A DNA stretch of 64,000 nt from Competibacter_A sp002352125 (GTDB lineage: Bacteria > Pseudomonadota > Gammaproteobacteria > Competibacterales > Competibacteraceae): the NCBI GenBank assembly GCA_035441325.1, contig DAOROA010000002.1, positions 49,980 through 113,979 of the forward strand, written 5' to 3'. A program made the translations under genes and the position numbers. Every line of letters starts with the position of its first letter. The first letter of the stretch is position 1. Below the pieces are notes generated by a model. It was given only the letters and a program-made list of their open reading frames with translations. It ran no database searches and was not told the DNA's origin. This document shows positions 8,006 to 17,280 of the stretch, in pieces.

Positions 8006-9016
8006 ATGAAACAGGCACCTTACAATACTGATCACAATCCGCCGGACGGCCAGTTCGAGCCCGACTCTGATGCTGGCCCAAAATCCATCCGTTCCAGTCT
8101 TCACCGATGGCTCAAGCACTTCGCTCTCTACCTCGGCGCCGTCGCGGTCGCGTGCGCGACGGCCATTTTCTTTCTCTGGCAAATTCCGATCCTGCAAGAT
8201 TTGCCGCAACTGGTGAAGAGCGTTAGCGATCCGCAGGCGGTCCGCTCGACCACGGCAACCGTAGGTCCATCGATTTTTTCCGGCAACAATCAGACAGTCT
8301 TCCCTCAATCGCCTTCTCAAGCTCCGCCTTCGACGGCGGAGCAACAGACTACACCGGTTGACGCGACGCTCGCCACGACCTCGCCGCCCACGCCCGCAGC
8401 GGAAACTCCCGGCGATCCGAACACACCGCCACCCCCTCCTGAACAAGCGACCGTCCCCATCGACTCCCAGGCCGATTCTTCCGCGCCGCTTGCCGAAGCT
8501 CCCGTCGAGGATGCCGCCACGGCTCCACCGCCGCAGACCGAAATCGAGCAGTTGCTCACCGATGCCCAGCAACAAATGGAAAGCAAACGGCTTACCTCTC
8601 CAGCCAGCGGCAACGCGTTGCGCAGCTACCAACGGGTGCTCGAACTGGAGCCGAACAATACCGCTGCAACCGACGGCATTCAACGCATCAGCGCATACTA
8701 CCAAAACATCGCCCAGCAAAGCCTGTCACGAGGCCGAACCGACGAAAGCCTGGCCTACATCAACCGAGGATTGCGCGCGGCCCCCAACAATGCAGCGCTG
8801 CTGAGTCTGCGGAAAGAGGCCCGCTTGGCAAAACAACGAGAAGAGCAACAACGACAAGCTTCTTTGCTGGAAGAAAGGCAGCGCCAAGAAACGGAATCGC
8901 CGCAGGAGCCATCATACCGTCAACCGCTTCCGCAGCCATCGTCACAACGCCCTTGGTGGCAACGGCAACAACAGCAACAACCGTATTCCAACGAAAGCGG
9001 CTTCAATCAACGCTGA
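8006..9016 (+). CDS. Membrane-anchored protein with Pro-rich linker and TPR-like repeat
   Basis: The function is not recognised. The 336-residue protein has a basic N-terminal cytoplasmic part and one membrane helix (LYLGAVAVACATAIFFLW, about residues 42-59). A long Pro/Thr/Ala/Gln-rich linker includes PPPPPEQ. A helical region follows (YQRVLELEPNNTAATDGIQR, then AYINRGLRAAPNNAALLSLR), which resembles two tetratricopeptide units. The tail is rich in Gln and Arg (QRQQQQQPYS). This layout suggests an envelope-spanning scaffold. The ATG at 8006 is chosen because upstream codons run through the tRNA and its promoter. Its last 14 bases overlap the convergent tadA. Confidence 0.65.
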   Translation: MKQAPYNTDHNPPDGQFEPDSDAGPKSIRSSLHRWLKHFALYLGAVAVACATAIFFLWQIPILQDLPQLVKSVSDPQAVRSTTATVGPSIFSGNNQTVFPQSPSQAPPSTAEQQTTPVDATLATTSPPTPAAETPGDPNTPPPPPEQATVPIDSQADSSAPLAEAPVEDAATAPPPQTEIEQLLTDAQQQMESKRLTSPASGNALRSYQRVLELEPNNTAATDGIQRISAYYQNIAQQSLSRGRTDESLAYINRGLRAAPNNAALLSLRKEARLAKQREEQQRQASLLEERQRQETESPQEPSYRQPLPQPSSQRPWWQRQQQQQPYSNESGFNQR

Positions 9017-9518
9017 TTGCGATAGCCTCGCCATCAGCCGGCTTAATCCGGCGAGCGCGAAAGAAATCCCGCAGCAACGCTCCGCATTCTTCGGCCAGCA
9101 CGTTACCCTGCACCTCGGCGCGGTGGTTTAGCGCCTCCGATTGCAGCAGGTTGAAAACCGACCCGGCCGACCCGGTTCGCGGATCGGCGGCACCGAACAC
9201 CACTCGTGCCACCCGCGCATGAACGATCGCTCCAGCACACATCGGACAGGGTTCCAAGGTGACATACAGCGTGCTATCGACCAACCGGTAATTGTCCGTT
9301 CGAGCCGCCGCCATCCGCAGCGCGACTACTTCGGCATGCGCCGTGGGATCGCGAGTACCGATAGGCCGATTCCAGCCCTCACCGATGACCTCGTCCCTCA
9401 GGATCAGCACCGCCCCGACCGGCACTTCTCCGGCAGCGGCCGCAAATCGAGCCAGCTCCAGCGCCTTGCGCATCCAGCGTTGGTCCCGCTCGCCGTCCGG
9501 TTCCAATCTGTCGGCCAA
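9003..9518 (-). CDS. tadA: tRNA-specific adenosine deaminase
   Basis: TadA deaminates adenosine 34 to inosine in tRNA-Arg(ACG). The zinc site is complete: HAE (H61, E63) and PCPMC (C91, C94). The core ARVARVVFGAADPRTGSAGS is typical. At 171 residues it is normal in length. Its start lies 2 bases after the stop of the upstream sensor kinase, so the two are probably cotranscribed. Confidence 0.95.
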   Translation of the reverse strand: MADRLEPDGERDQRWMRKALELARFAAAAGEVPVGAVLILRDEVIGEGWNRPIGTRDPTAHAEVVALRMAAARTDNYRLVDSTLYVTLEPCPMCAGAIVHARVARVVFGAADPRTGSAGSVFNLLQSEALNHRAEVQGNVLAEECGALLRDFFRARRIKPADGEAIAISVD

Positions 9519-9520
9519 GG

Positions 9521-11629
9521 CTAACCCGGCATCGATCCGGCCGCTCCGGCAGGCCGGTCCAACGTCAATCGCACCGCTCGCGCCAAGTCGTGTTTCAGGA
9601 ACGGTTTTTCCAGAAGCGAGTAATCCAGCGGCATCAGGCTCGCCAACACCTGATCGGAATAGCCGGACATGCAGAGCACCTTGAGCGTGGGACGCCGCCG
9701 CCGCGCCTCGACCACTAAATCCCTGCCGCTAACGCCTCCCGGCATCGTCATGTCGCTCAGCAACAGCTCTACCGGAATATCGGTATCCAGCAACTCCAGC
9801 GCGGCCTTGCCGTTGTCGGCCTCGCGAACGGTATAGCCGAGTCCAAGCAACGTTCGTGCTACGAAATCCCGGATGTCGGGATCATCCTCCACCAGCAAAA
9901 TCGACTCTCGCCCGCGCAAACGACTCTCGTCGATCATCGCGCCGACCGTTGAACCAGTCATCCGCTCCTTGCCCTTAGATACATACCTTGGAAGATACAA
10001 TTCCACGGTAGTACCGCTACCCAACTGGCTGCGGATTCGAACGTGACCACCGGACTGCTGGACAAAACCGTACACCATGCTCAAACCCAGCCCGGTGCCA
10101 GCCCCAAGCCCTTTAGTGGTGAAAAAGGGTTCAAAGGCTTGTTCCAGCACGTCCGGCGCCATCCCGGTGCCGGTGTCGGTCACGGCGAGTCGCACGTAAT
10201 CGCCGGGCACGACATCGGGATGGCGGCTGGCGTAAGCCATGTCGAGCGTCGCGTTCTGGGCTTCGATCCGCAATCGGCCGCCACCTGGCATGGCATCGCG
10301 GGCGTTGATCGCCAGATTGAGCACAGCGTTGGTGAGTTGGCCCGGATCGACTTGAATGTTCCAGATCGAATCGCCGGCTACGGTTTCCAGCTCGATGCTC
10401 GCGCCCAAAGTGCGCTTTAGCAGCTCGGCGATTTCCCGCAATTGTTGGGTTGGCGACAGCAAGAACGGTTGCAGGGTTTGACGGCGGGAAAACGCCAGCA
10501 AGCGACGGGTCAGATCGGCGCCGCGCCGGGCGGCGTTCATCGCGGTACCGATCACTTTGCGTTGTTCGGGCCGCTCTCGCAAATCCTCCTCCACGGAGGC
10601 CAAGTTTCCCAGGATAACGGTCAGCAGATTGTTGAAATCGTGAGCGATACCGCCGGTCAACTGGCCGACCGCTTTGAGTTTTTGCGCCTGGTTGAGAGCC
10701 ATCTGGGCTTGCCGGTATTCGGTCAAATCTTCGCTGAGAACGAAGCAACCGACCGCGCGATCTTCGGCGGCTTCCTTCCCGTGCGGCACATGCGGAATAA
10801 AATAAGATCGCACGTACATCCGGCCAACGGGCGTGGCCAGTTCGTATTCGATGTGCGTACTTTGCCCGTCGAGCGCTTTCGCCACATGACCCTGCAACCG
10901 CCGCGATAAAGCAGGTTCGAGCATCTCGCCGAAAGTTCGGCCGAGAAAGGCATTGGACGGCACCCCAAACCATTCAACGTGTTTTTGGTTGACGAAGGTA
11001 TAGCGCTGCTTGGCATCGAGATACGCGATCAGCACCGGAACGGCATCGGTGATCAAGCGGACGCGGCTTTCGCTCTCGCGCAGGGCCGCATCGATCACTT
11101 TGCGCTCCTCGATTTCCTGGGCGAGCTGTTCGTTGAGCGCCAGCAGTTCCATCGTGCGTTCGCGGACTCGCGCTTCCAGTTGCAAATGGTTTTGCAGCAG
11201 ATCCGCCTCGGTCTGCTTACGGGTGGTGATATCCTGATAGATGGTGATGAACCCACCTCCGGAAATAGGTTGGCCGCGAACCTCCAAAACCGTGCCGTCG
11301 GGGCGGATTCGCTCGAAACAATGGCTCTGGAACTGCCGGGCCAGCCGGACGCGGTCGGCCACTTGCGCTGCGGCATCACCGGGACCGTATTCACCGCGTT
11401 GGGCGTTGTAGGCGATCACCTCTTCGAACGGCAACCCAACCCTTAACAAATCTGCGGGAAAGTCGAGCAGCTCCACGAACCGGCGGTTCCATACCATCAA
11501 ACGCAAGTCCCGGTCGAAAATGCTGATGGCTTCTTGCAGGTGATCCAGACTGGCCAGCGTCAGCATTCCAAGCTCGGCGGCCGATACCCCGGCCGATTCC
11601 AGCAATGGGTGTTCGGTTAGCTCGCGCAT
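9521..11629 (-). CDS. PAS-containing hybrid sensor histidine kinase
   Basis: A 702-residue signalling protein without obvious membrane helices. Domain order: a PAS domain (about 25-135, IFDRDLRLMVWNRRFVELLD), a coiled coil (140-190), a second PAS (190-305) and a HisKA dimerisation helix with GGIAHDFNNLL (H330). An HATPase domain follows with NLAINARDAMPGGG and GTGLGLSMVYGFVQQSGG. A C-terminal receiver (575-690) has EDD, phospho-acceptor D626 and K675. With kinase and receiver in one chain and no response regulator gene nearby, output probably goes through an unlinked phosphotransfer protein. The signal is unknown. It ends 2 bases before tadA. Confidence 0.92.
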   Translation of the reverse strand: MRELTEHPLLESAGVSAAELGMLTLASLDHLQEAISIFDRDLRLMVWNRRFVELLDFPADLLRVGLPFEEVIAYNAQRGEYGPGDAAAQVADRVRLARQFQSHCFERIRPDGTVLEVRGQPISGGGFITIYQDITTRKQTEADLLQNHLQLEARVRERTMELLALNEQLAQEIEERKVIDAALRESESRVRLITDAVPVLIAYLDAKQRYTFVNQKHVEWFGVPSNAFLGRTFGEMLEPALSRRLQGHVAKALDGQSTHIEYELATPVGRMYVRSYFIPHVPHGKEAAEDRAVGCFVLSEDLTEYRQAQMALNQAQKLKAVGQLTGGIAHDFNNLLTVILGNLASVEEDLRERPEQRKVIGTAMNAARRGADLTRRLLAFSRRQTLQPFLLSPTQQLREIAELLKRTLGASIELETVAGDSIWNIQVDPGQLTNAVLNLAINARDAMPGGGRLRIEAQNATLDMAYASRHPDVVPGDYVRLAVTDTGTGMAPDVLEQAFEPFFTTKGLGAGTGLGLSMVYGFVQQSGGHVRIRSQLGSGTTVELYLPRYVSKGKERMTGSTVGAMIDESRLRGRESILLVEDDPDIRDFVARTLLGLGYTVREADNGKAALELLDTDIPVELLLSDMTMPGGVSGRDLVVEARRRRPTLKVLCMSGYSDQVLASLMPLDYSLLEKPFLKHDLARAVRLTLDRPAGAAGSMPG

Positions 11630-11650
11630 GGTATCCGTTCTCCGCCGGGT

Positions 11651-13231
11651 TCACTCCCACTCGATAGTGGCGGGTGGCTTGCCGGACACATCGTAGACCA
11701 CCCGGGAAATTCCGGACACCTCGTTGATGATGCGCCGCGACACCAGATCCAGGAACTCGTAAGGAAGATGCGCCCAACGGGCGGTCATGAAATCCACCGT
11801 CTCGACGGCGCGCAGGGCGACGACGAAGTCGTAACGGCGGCCATCGCCCATCACTCCTACCGATTTGATCGGCAAAAACACCGCAAAAGCTTGGCTGGTT
11901 TTATCGTATAGATCGTGTCGGCGCAGTTCTTCGACGAAGATATGATCGGCTCGACGGAGCAAATCGGCGTATTCCTTTTTTACCTCGCCGAGGATGCGCA
12001 CGCCCAACCCAGGGCCCGGAAATGGATGACGGTAGACCATCTCGGAGGGCAGCCCCAGTTCTACGCCCAACCGGCGCACCTCGTCCTTGAACAGTTCCCG
12101 CAACGGCTCGACCAGCTTCATTCGCATCGTCGCCGGGAGCCCGCCGACGTTGTGGTGCGACTTGATGACGTGGGCCTTGCCCGTCTTCGCTCCCGCCGAT
12201 TCGATCACGTCCGGATAGATGGTGCCCTGAGCCAGCCACTTGACATTGCGCAAGCGGGCCGCTTCTTCCTCGAATACGTCGATGAACAACCCACCGATGA
12301 TCTTGCGCTTTTGCTCGGGGTCGGTCACTCCGGCCAGCGCCGTCAGGAATCGATTCTCGGCGTTGACCCGAATCACCCGGACGCCCAGGTGCCGACCGAA
12401 GGTGGTCATGACCTGATCGCCCTCATGCAATCGCAACAGGCCGGTATCGACGAACACGCAGGTCAACTGATCACCGATGGCTCGGTGCAGCAAGGCGGCC
12501 ACGACCGACGAGTCAACGCCGCCAGACAACCCCAGCAACACCTCGTCGTCGCCTACCTGAGAGCGGATGCCGGCGACGCTGTCTTCGATGATGTTACCGG
12601 TGGTCCACAGCGATTCGCAGCCGCAAATCTCCAGCACGAACCGGCGCAGAATGCGCTCGCCTTGGCGGGTGTGGGTCACTTCAGGATGAAACTGCACGCC
12701 GTACCAGCGCCGCTCTTCGTTGGCCATGCCAGCCACGGGACAAGTTGCGGTGCTGGCGATGCGCGCGAAGCCGGGTGGCAGCGCCGTCACCCGGTCGCCG
12801 TGGCTCATCCACACGTCCAGCAGGCCGTAGCCTTCGGGGCTGGCGTGATCTTCGATGTCGCGCAGCAAAGCGGAATGGGCGTGAGCGCGGACTTGGGCGT
12901 AGCCGAATTCGCGATGATCGGAGGATTCCACCGAACCGCCGAGCTGCACCGCCATCGTCTGCATCCCGTAGCAGATGCCAAGCAGCGGCACGTTCAGGTC
13001 GAACACCGCCTGCGGCGCACGGGGACCATCGGCCACGGTCGTGGATTCCGGACCGCCGGACAGAATGATGCCGTGAGGGCGAAAAGCGCGAACGGTGGCC
13101 AGATCGGCATCGTAGGGGTAAATTTCGCAATAGACGCCGATCTCCCGCACCCGGCGGGCGATCAACTGCGTGTATTGGGCGCCGAAGTCAAGGATGAGAA
13201 TGCGGTCGAGATGGATATCGCGGGCGGTCAT
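11651..13231 (-). CDS. guaA: GMP synthase (glutamine-hydrolysing)
   Basis: GuaA aminates XMP to GMP, the last step of guanine nucleotide synthesis. The 526-residue protein has the class I amidotransferase triad (C87 in GICYGMQ, H182 and E184 in FHPEVTH). The ATP pyrophosphatase loop is GLSGGVDSS (about 234-242), and the C-terminal dimerisation domain ends PPATIEWE. The ATG at 13231 matches the family length; an upstream in-frame extension runs into a repeat and is unlikely to be translated. It follows guaB by 61 bases. Confidence 0.97.
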   Translation of the reverse strand: MTARDIHLDRILILDFGAQYTQLIARRVREIGVYCEIYPYDADLATVRAFRPHGIILSGGPESTTVADGPRAPQAVFDLNVPLLGICYGMQTMAVQLGGSVESSDHREFGYAQVRAHAHSALLRDIEDHASPEGYGLLDVWMSHGDRVTALPPGFARIASTATCPVAGMANEERRWYGVQFHPEVTHTRQGERILRRFVLEICGCESLWTTGNIIEDSVAGIRSQVGDDEVLLGLSGGVDSSVVAALLHRAIGDQLTCVFVDTGLLRLHEGDQVMTTFGRHLGVRVIRVNAENRFLTALAGVTDPEQKRKIIGGLFIDVFEEEAARLRNVKWLAQGTIYPDVIESAGAKTGKAHVIKSHHNVGGLPATMRMKLVEPLRELFKDEVRRLGVELGLPSEMVYRHPFPGPGLGVRILGEVKKEYADLLRRADHIFVEELRRHDLYDKTSQAFAVFLPIKSVGVMGDGRRYDFVVALRAVETVDFMTARWAHLPYEFLDLVSRRIINEVSGISRVVYDVSGKPPATIEWE

Positions 13232-13240
13232 GGCTTCGTC

Positions 13241-13280
13241 TCCCTTCCCGCTGGCGGGGAAAGATCGGGATGGGGTGGCA
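13241..13280. repeat. Degenerate GC-rich inverted repeat between guaB and guaA
   Basis: The segment contains TTCCCGCTGGCGGGGAA followed by a G-rich arm GGGATGGGGTGG. Read on the minus strand it resembles the repeat at 35665-35705, with a C-rich arm followed by a short hairpin. It fills most of the 61-base gap. Confidence 0.55.
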
Positions 13281-13292
13281 AGAAGACGGGGT

Positions 13293-14756
13293 TCAATCGA
13301 CCCGGTAGTTCGGCGCTTCCTTGGTGATGGTGACATCGTGGACATGGCTTTCGCGCATTCCGGCCGAAGTCACCCGGGCAAATGCCGGTTTGACGCGCAT
13401 CTCGACGATATCCTGACAACCGACGTAACCCATGCTGGAACGCAGGCCGCCCATCAACTGATAGATGATTGCCAGCACGCTACCCTTGTACGGCACTCGA
13501 CCCTCGATCCCTTCCGGCACCAGCTTTTCCACCGCACTGCCTTCCTGAAAATAGCGGTCGCTGGAACCGTGCTGCTGGGTCATCGCGCCGAGGGAACCCA
13601 TGCCCCGGTAGGACTTGTAGGAGCGGCCCTGGAACAATTCCACTTCGCCGGGCGCTTCTTCGGTGCCGGCGAACAAGCTGCCGATCATCACCGCGTGCGC
13701 GCCGGCTGCAACGGCTTTGGCCAGATCGCCGGAATAACGGACGCCGCCATCGGCGACGACCGGCACGTCGCAGTCGCGCAACGCTTCGGCGACGTTGGCC
13801 ACCGCGCTGATCTGCGGCACGCCGACTCCGGCGACGATGCGAGTGGTGCAGATCGAGCCGGGACCGATGCCGACCTTGACCGCGTCCGCACCCGCCTCCA
13901 CCAGATCGCGCGCAGCGGCAGCGGTGGCGATGTTGCCGCCGATCACCTGGACGCGCGGGAAGCGGTCTTTGATCCAACGCACTCGGTCGAGCACGTTGCG
14001 GGAATGGCCGTGGGCGGTATCGACCACGACCACGTCCACGTCGGCGCCGACCAGCGCCGCCACACGCTCTTCGGTATCGCCGCCGGTACCGACCGCCGCG
14101 CCGGCCCGCAAGCGTCCCCACCCATCCTTGCAAGCATGTGGAAAATCGCTGGATTTCTGAATATCCTTGACCGTGATCATCCCTCGCAACTGAAAGCGGT
14201 CGTTGACTACCAGTACCTTTTCGATGCGGTGCTTGTGCAACAACTCGATAATTTCCTCGCGACTGGCGCCCTCCCGCACCGTCACCAACCGCTCCTTTGG
14301 GGTCATGATGGCGCTGACCGGAGCGTCCATGTTGTGCTCAAAGCGCAGGTCTCGGCTGGTGACGATGCCGATCAAATTCTCCCCATCCACCACCGGCACG
14401 CCGGAAATATGGTGGGCCCGGGTCAAGGCCAACACCTCGCGAATGGTGGTGGTCGGCGAGGTTACGATGGGATCGTTGATGACGCCGCTCTCGTATTTCT
14501 TGACTCGACGCACTTCCTGGGCCTGTTTCTCGATCGGCATGTTCTTGTGGATAATACCGATACCACCTTCCTGAGCCAGGGCGATGGCCAACCGCGATTC
14601 CGTGACGGTATCCATCGCCGCCGATAACAGCGGAATATTCAGGGTGATGGCGCGAGTCAGTTGCGTCTTTAGGCTCACGTCTTTGGGCAGCACCGCAGAA
14701 TAGGCCGGGAGAAGCAGGACATCATCGAAAGTCAGGGCTTCTTGAACAATGCGCAT
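13293..14756 (-). CDS. guaB: Inosine-5'-monophosphate dehydrogenase
   Basis: GuaB oxidises IMP to XMP with NAD, the committed step to guanine nucleotides. The 487-residue protein has the barrel start LTFDDVLLLPAYS, a regulatory pair of CBS domains (about residues 95-205), the catalytic loop GPGSICTTR (C303) and the flap YRGMGSLGAM. It heads the guaB-guaA pair and is divergent from xseA across 239 bases. Confidence 0.98.
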   Translation of the reverse strand: MRIVQEALTFDDVLLLPAYSAVLPKDVSLKTQLTRAITLNIPLLSAAMDTVTESRLAIALAQEGGIGIIHKNMPIEKQAQEVRRVKKYESGVINDPIVTSPTTTIREVLALTRAHHISGVPVVDGENLIGIVTSRDLRFEHNMDAPVSAIMTPKERLVTVREGASREEIIELLHKHRIEKVLVVNDRFQLRGMITVKDIQKSSDFPHACKDGWGRLRAGAAVGTGGDTEERVAALVGADVDVVVVDTAHGHSRNVLDRVRWIKDRFPRVQVIGGNIATAAAARDLVEAGADAVKVGIGPGSICTTRIVAGVGVPQISAVANVAEALRDCDVPVVADGGVRYSGDLAKAVAAGAHAVMIGSLFAGTEEAPGEVELFQGRSYKSYRGMGSLGAMTQQHGSSDRYFQEGSAVEKLVPEGIEGRVPYKGSVLAIIYQLMGGLRSSMGYVGCQDIVEMRVKPAFARVTSAGMRESHVHDVTITKEAPNYRVD

Positions 14757-14824
14757 GGCGGTGCCTCGAGGCTCGACAAAAAATAAATAGGGGATTCTGG
14801 CTTAAAAAGCCCATCAAGTAAACG

Positions 14825-14854
14825 TTGTAATCCGAATTCGGAATCGCCGATAAT
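14825..14854 (+). promoter_or_regulatory. Candidate xseA promoter with a 12-bp palindrome in its spacer
   Basis: TTGTAA (14825-14830) and GATAAT (14849-14854) are 18 bases apart. The spacer contains the perfect palindrome TCCGAATTCGGA (14831-14842). The site is in the divergent guaB/xseA region, so a protein bound here could affect either gene. Confidence 0.35.
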
Positions 14855-14915
14855 CACAGTTAATAGACAATTGTAATTTATACGATCAGCCTCGAAAATC
14901 CGCTACGATTCGATC

Positions 14916-14953
14916 TTTGCGGGCAAGAGCAAGCTTTGCGGGCAAGAGCAAGC
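14916..14953. repeat. Perfect 19-bp tandem repeat ahead of xseA
   Basis: The 19-base unit TTTGCGGGCAAGAGCAAGC occurs twice head to tail (14916-14934 and 14935-14953), 42 bases before the xseA start. It is inside the probable mRNA leader and is not coding. Confidence 0.9.
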
Positions 14954-14995
14954 GATGACCGTTCTTCGGAGAATATCCGGCGTAACTCGGCTAAC

Positions 14996-16411
14996 ATGAA
15001 CATTAACATTTCCTCGCTTCCCGTTCGCGACATCTACAGCGTTTCCCGCCTCAACCGGGAAGTGCGCCTCGCGCTGGAAAGCGGGTTCTCGATGCTCTGG
15101 GTGGAAGGCGAAGTGTCGAATCTGTCGCGTCCGTCCTCGGGCCATCTTTATTTCTCGCTCAAGGATGCCCGGACACAAATCCGTTGCGCGCTGTTCCAGA
15201 ACCGCGCCTTTCTGTTCCGCGATTGCCCGCGCAACGGCCAGCAAGTGCTGTTGCGCGGGCGGGTCAGCCTGTACGAAGCGCGCGGCGATTTTCAGATCAT
15301 CGTCGAGTACGTGGAGGAAGCCGGCGCCGGCGCGCTGCGGCGAGCTTACGATGAACTGCGATCGCGACTGGAAGAGGAAGGTCTGTTCGCGCCGGAACGC
15401 AAGCAACCTTTGCCTCGCTTCCCGCAACGGATCGGCGTCGTCACCTCGCCCACCGGCGCCGCCATCCGCGATGTGCTGAGCGCGCTGCAACGCCGCTGGC
15501 CCAGCCTGCCGGTGCTGGTGTATCCAGTTCCCGTGCAGGGCGAGGGCGCGGCAGCCCGCATCGCCGATGCCATCCGGCTGGCATCCCGGCGCCAGGACTG
15601 CGACGCGTTGTTGCTCGTGCGTGGTGGGGGGTCGCTGGAAGATTTATGGGCCTTCAACGAAGAAGTCGTAGCGCGAGCCATTTTCGAGTGCACCATCCCG
15701 CTGGTGACCGGCATCGGCCACGAAACCGATGTCACCATCGCCGACTTCGTCGCCGATTTGCGCGCCGCTACCCCCACGGCAGCGGCGGAGTTGGCCTGTC
15801 CGGACCGCTTGGAATGGCTGCGCAAGGTCCACCTGCTGGAAGAGCAGATGGAACGCATCGTGCGGCGCGGGTTGAACCGCCAGCACCAACGGCTCGATGA
15901 ACTAATCCAGCGCTTCGTCCGACTGCGACCGAGCCGCCGCCTGCAAAACCACGCTCAGCGGCTCGACGAACTGGATCAGCGCCTGCATCGGGCGCTGCGC
16001 AACCGGCTGAACCGCGAACGGCTCGAACTGGCGGGATTGGCGGAACGGCTACGCGCGCAGACCCCAATGGCGCGCCTGCGCGCGGCGCGACAGCAACTCC
16101 AAACCCTCGGATGGCGCCTGCGCGCGGCCGCGCGCCATCGGCTGGAAACGGCGTCCCGGCAAACGCAAAGTCTCGGCGGCAAGCTGCACGCTTTAAGTCC
16201 GCTCGCCACGTTGAGCCGGGGTTACGCGATCGCACGCCGGTATCCGGACGGACGCGTTCTGCGCCGGGCCACCGAAGTCGGCGTCGGCGATTCCGTGGAA
16301 ACGCTGTTGCACGAAGGACGCTTGTACTGTGAAATCAAAGCTATTTCTGCACTAGATTCAACATCAGGCCCGTTTCTCCACTACCCATCGCCAGGATCAC
16401 GATCCCCATGA
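14996..16411 (+). CDS. xseA: Exodeoxyribonuclease VII large subunit
   Basis: XseA is the catalytic subunit of ExoVII, which degrades single-strand DNA from both ends. The 471-residue protein has the N-terminal OB fold (WVEGEVSNLSRPSSGHLYFSLKD) and the nuclease core (RIGVVTSPTGAAIRD, LLLVRGGGSLEDLWAFNEE, GIGHETDVTIADFVAD). A long Arg/Leu-rich coiled coil (about 290-410) follows, then the C-terminal SPLATLSRGYAI. The ATG at 14996 gives the full OB fold. Its last 4 bases overlap the next gene as ATGA. The small subunit xseB is not in the window. Confidence 0.97.
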   Translation: MNINISSLPVRDIYSVSRLNREVRLALESGFSMLWVEGEVSNLSRPSSGHLYFSLKDARTQIRCALFQNRAFLFRDCPRNGQQVLLRGRVSLYEARGDFQIIVEYVEEAGAGALRRAYDELRSRLEEEGLFAPERKQPLPRFPQRIGVVTSPTGAAIRDVLSALQRRWPSLPVLVYPVPVQGEGAAARIADAIRLASRRQDCDALLLVRGGGSLEDLWAFNEEVVARAIFECTIPLVTGIGHETDVTIADFVADLRAATPTAAAELACPDRLEWLRKVHLLEEQMERIVRRGLNRQHQRLDELIQRFVRLRPSRRLQNHAQRLDELDQRLHRALRNRLNRERLELAGLAERLRAQTPMARLRAARQQLQTLGWRLRAAARHRLETASRQTQSLGGKLHALSPLATLSRGYAIARRYPDGRVLRRATEVGVGDSVETLLHEGRLYCEIKAISALDSTSGPFLHYPSPGSRSP

Positions 16412-16755
16412 CCGCGCCGCCGGCAACGCAGGAAAAACGCGAACTGTATCGCCTCAAGTTTCCCCATCCAGAGCGGCCCTATTTGATCGTCGGCCGGCAA
16501 AAATACGAGGTCGTGGATTGCTCGGCGCGCGGGCTGCGCTTCGTCGTCACCCAGCAACCGCTGCCATCGCTCGGCGATGTGATAGAAGGGCGGTTACAGT
16601 TTCGGCGCCACAACCAAGCGCCCATTCGTGGTTTGGTCGTGCGCATCCAAAACGGCGAAATCGCGCTCCACATGCCGGACAGCGAAATTCCGTTCGCCAT
16701 CTTACGCAGCGAAGAACGTTATTTGCTCAATCACTACCGAACGTGGGTAAAATAA
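16408..16755 (+). CDS. PilZ domain protein (first of a tandem pair)
   Basis: A 115-residue single PilZ domain, a likely cyclic di-GMP receptor. The signature arginines are in RELYRLKF and the second motif is DCSARGLRF, matching RxxxR and (D/N)xSxxG. No other domain is present, so it must act by binding a partner. It is translationally coupled to xseA by a 4-nt overlap. A paralogue follows 34 bases downstream. Confidence 0.85.
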   Translation: MTAPPATQEKRELYRLKFPHPERPYLIVGRQKYEVVDCSARGLRFVVTQQPLPSLGDVIEGRLQFRRHNQAPIRGLVVRIQNGEIALHMPDSEIPFAILRSEERYLLNHYRTWVK

Positions 16756-16789
16756 CCCACTACAAACTTCCCCATCCCACTTTTGTGAA

Positions 16790-17140
16790 ATGCATTCCAC
16801 GGAGATGCCTGCGCCCAACCCAGAATTGCGCGAATATCACCGTATCCGGTTCCCCATCTCGGAGCGGCCAACTTTCCTTCGCGAAAACCAAACTTACGCG
16901 GTAATCGACGTGTCGGTACGGGGTCTGCGTTACGTTGTCCACAGTGGCTCTTTTCCCAAACTGCATGACCCGATCGAGGGTATCCTTCGTTTCCGGCGTG
17001 GCGCCCAAATCAAAATCACCGGCACGGTGGTACGCATCCAAACCAACCACGTAGCGTTGCATCTCGACAAGGACATCTCTTTCGCTATCTTGCTGGCCGA
17101 ACAACGCTACCTGCACGCCCGCTACCCGATGTGGTCGTAA
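16790..17140 (+). CDS. PilZ domain protein (second of a tandem pair)
   Basis: A 116-residue PilZ domain, clearly paralogous to its upstream neighbour. Shared landmarks are REYHRIRFPISERP, DVSVRGLRYVVHSG, GILRFRRGAQ, VVRIQ and the ending FAILLAEQRYLHARYP. Both cyclic di-GMP motifs are kept. The start at 16790 includes a short lead MHSTEMPAP; a start at the second Met is possible. The pair looks like a recent tandem duplication. Confidence 0.83.
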   Translation: MHSTEMPAPNPELREYHRIRFPISERPTFLRENQTYAVIDVSVRGLRYVVHSGSFPKLHDPIEGILRFRRGAQIKITGTVVRIQTNHVALHLDKDISFAILLAEQRYLHARYPMWS

Positions 17141-17280
17141 TTCGGGCTGGGGCGGCAAACCGGACCCGGCTTTTCGATACAACCCTTCGCGTCGAGCCAA
17201 CTCGGCTTACAAGTGCGCTTCCGATTATTTATCGCACTGTTTTCGACGAGCGATATCGCCACCCGACAGGAACTTCCGTC

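Noticed and set aside
13232..13345. A 38-codon N-terminal extension of GuaA.
   Set aside because: It reads through the dispersed repeat and into the end of guaB. The ATG at 13231 gives the family length.
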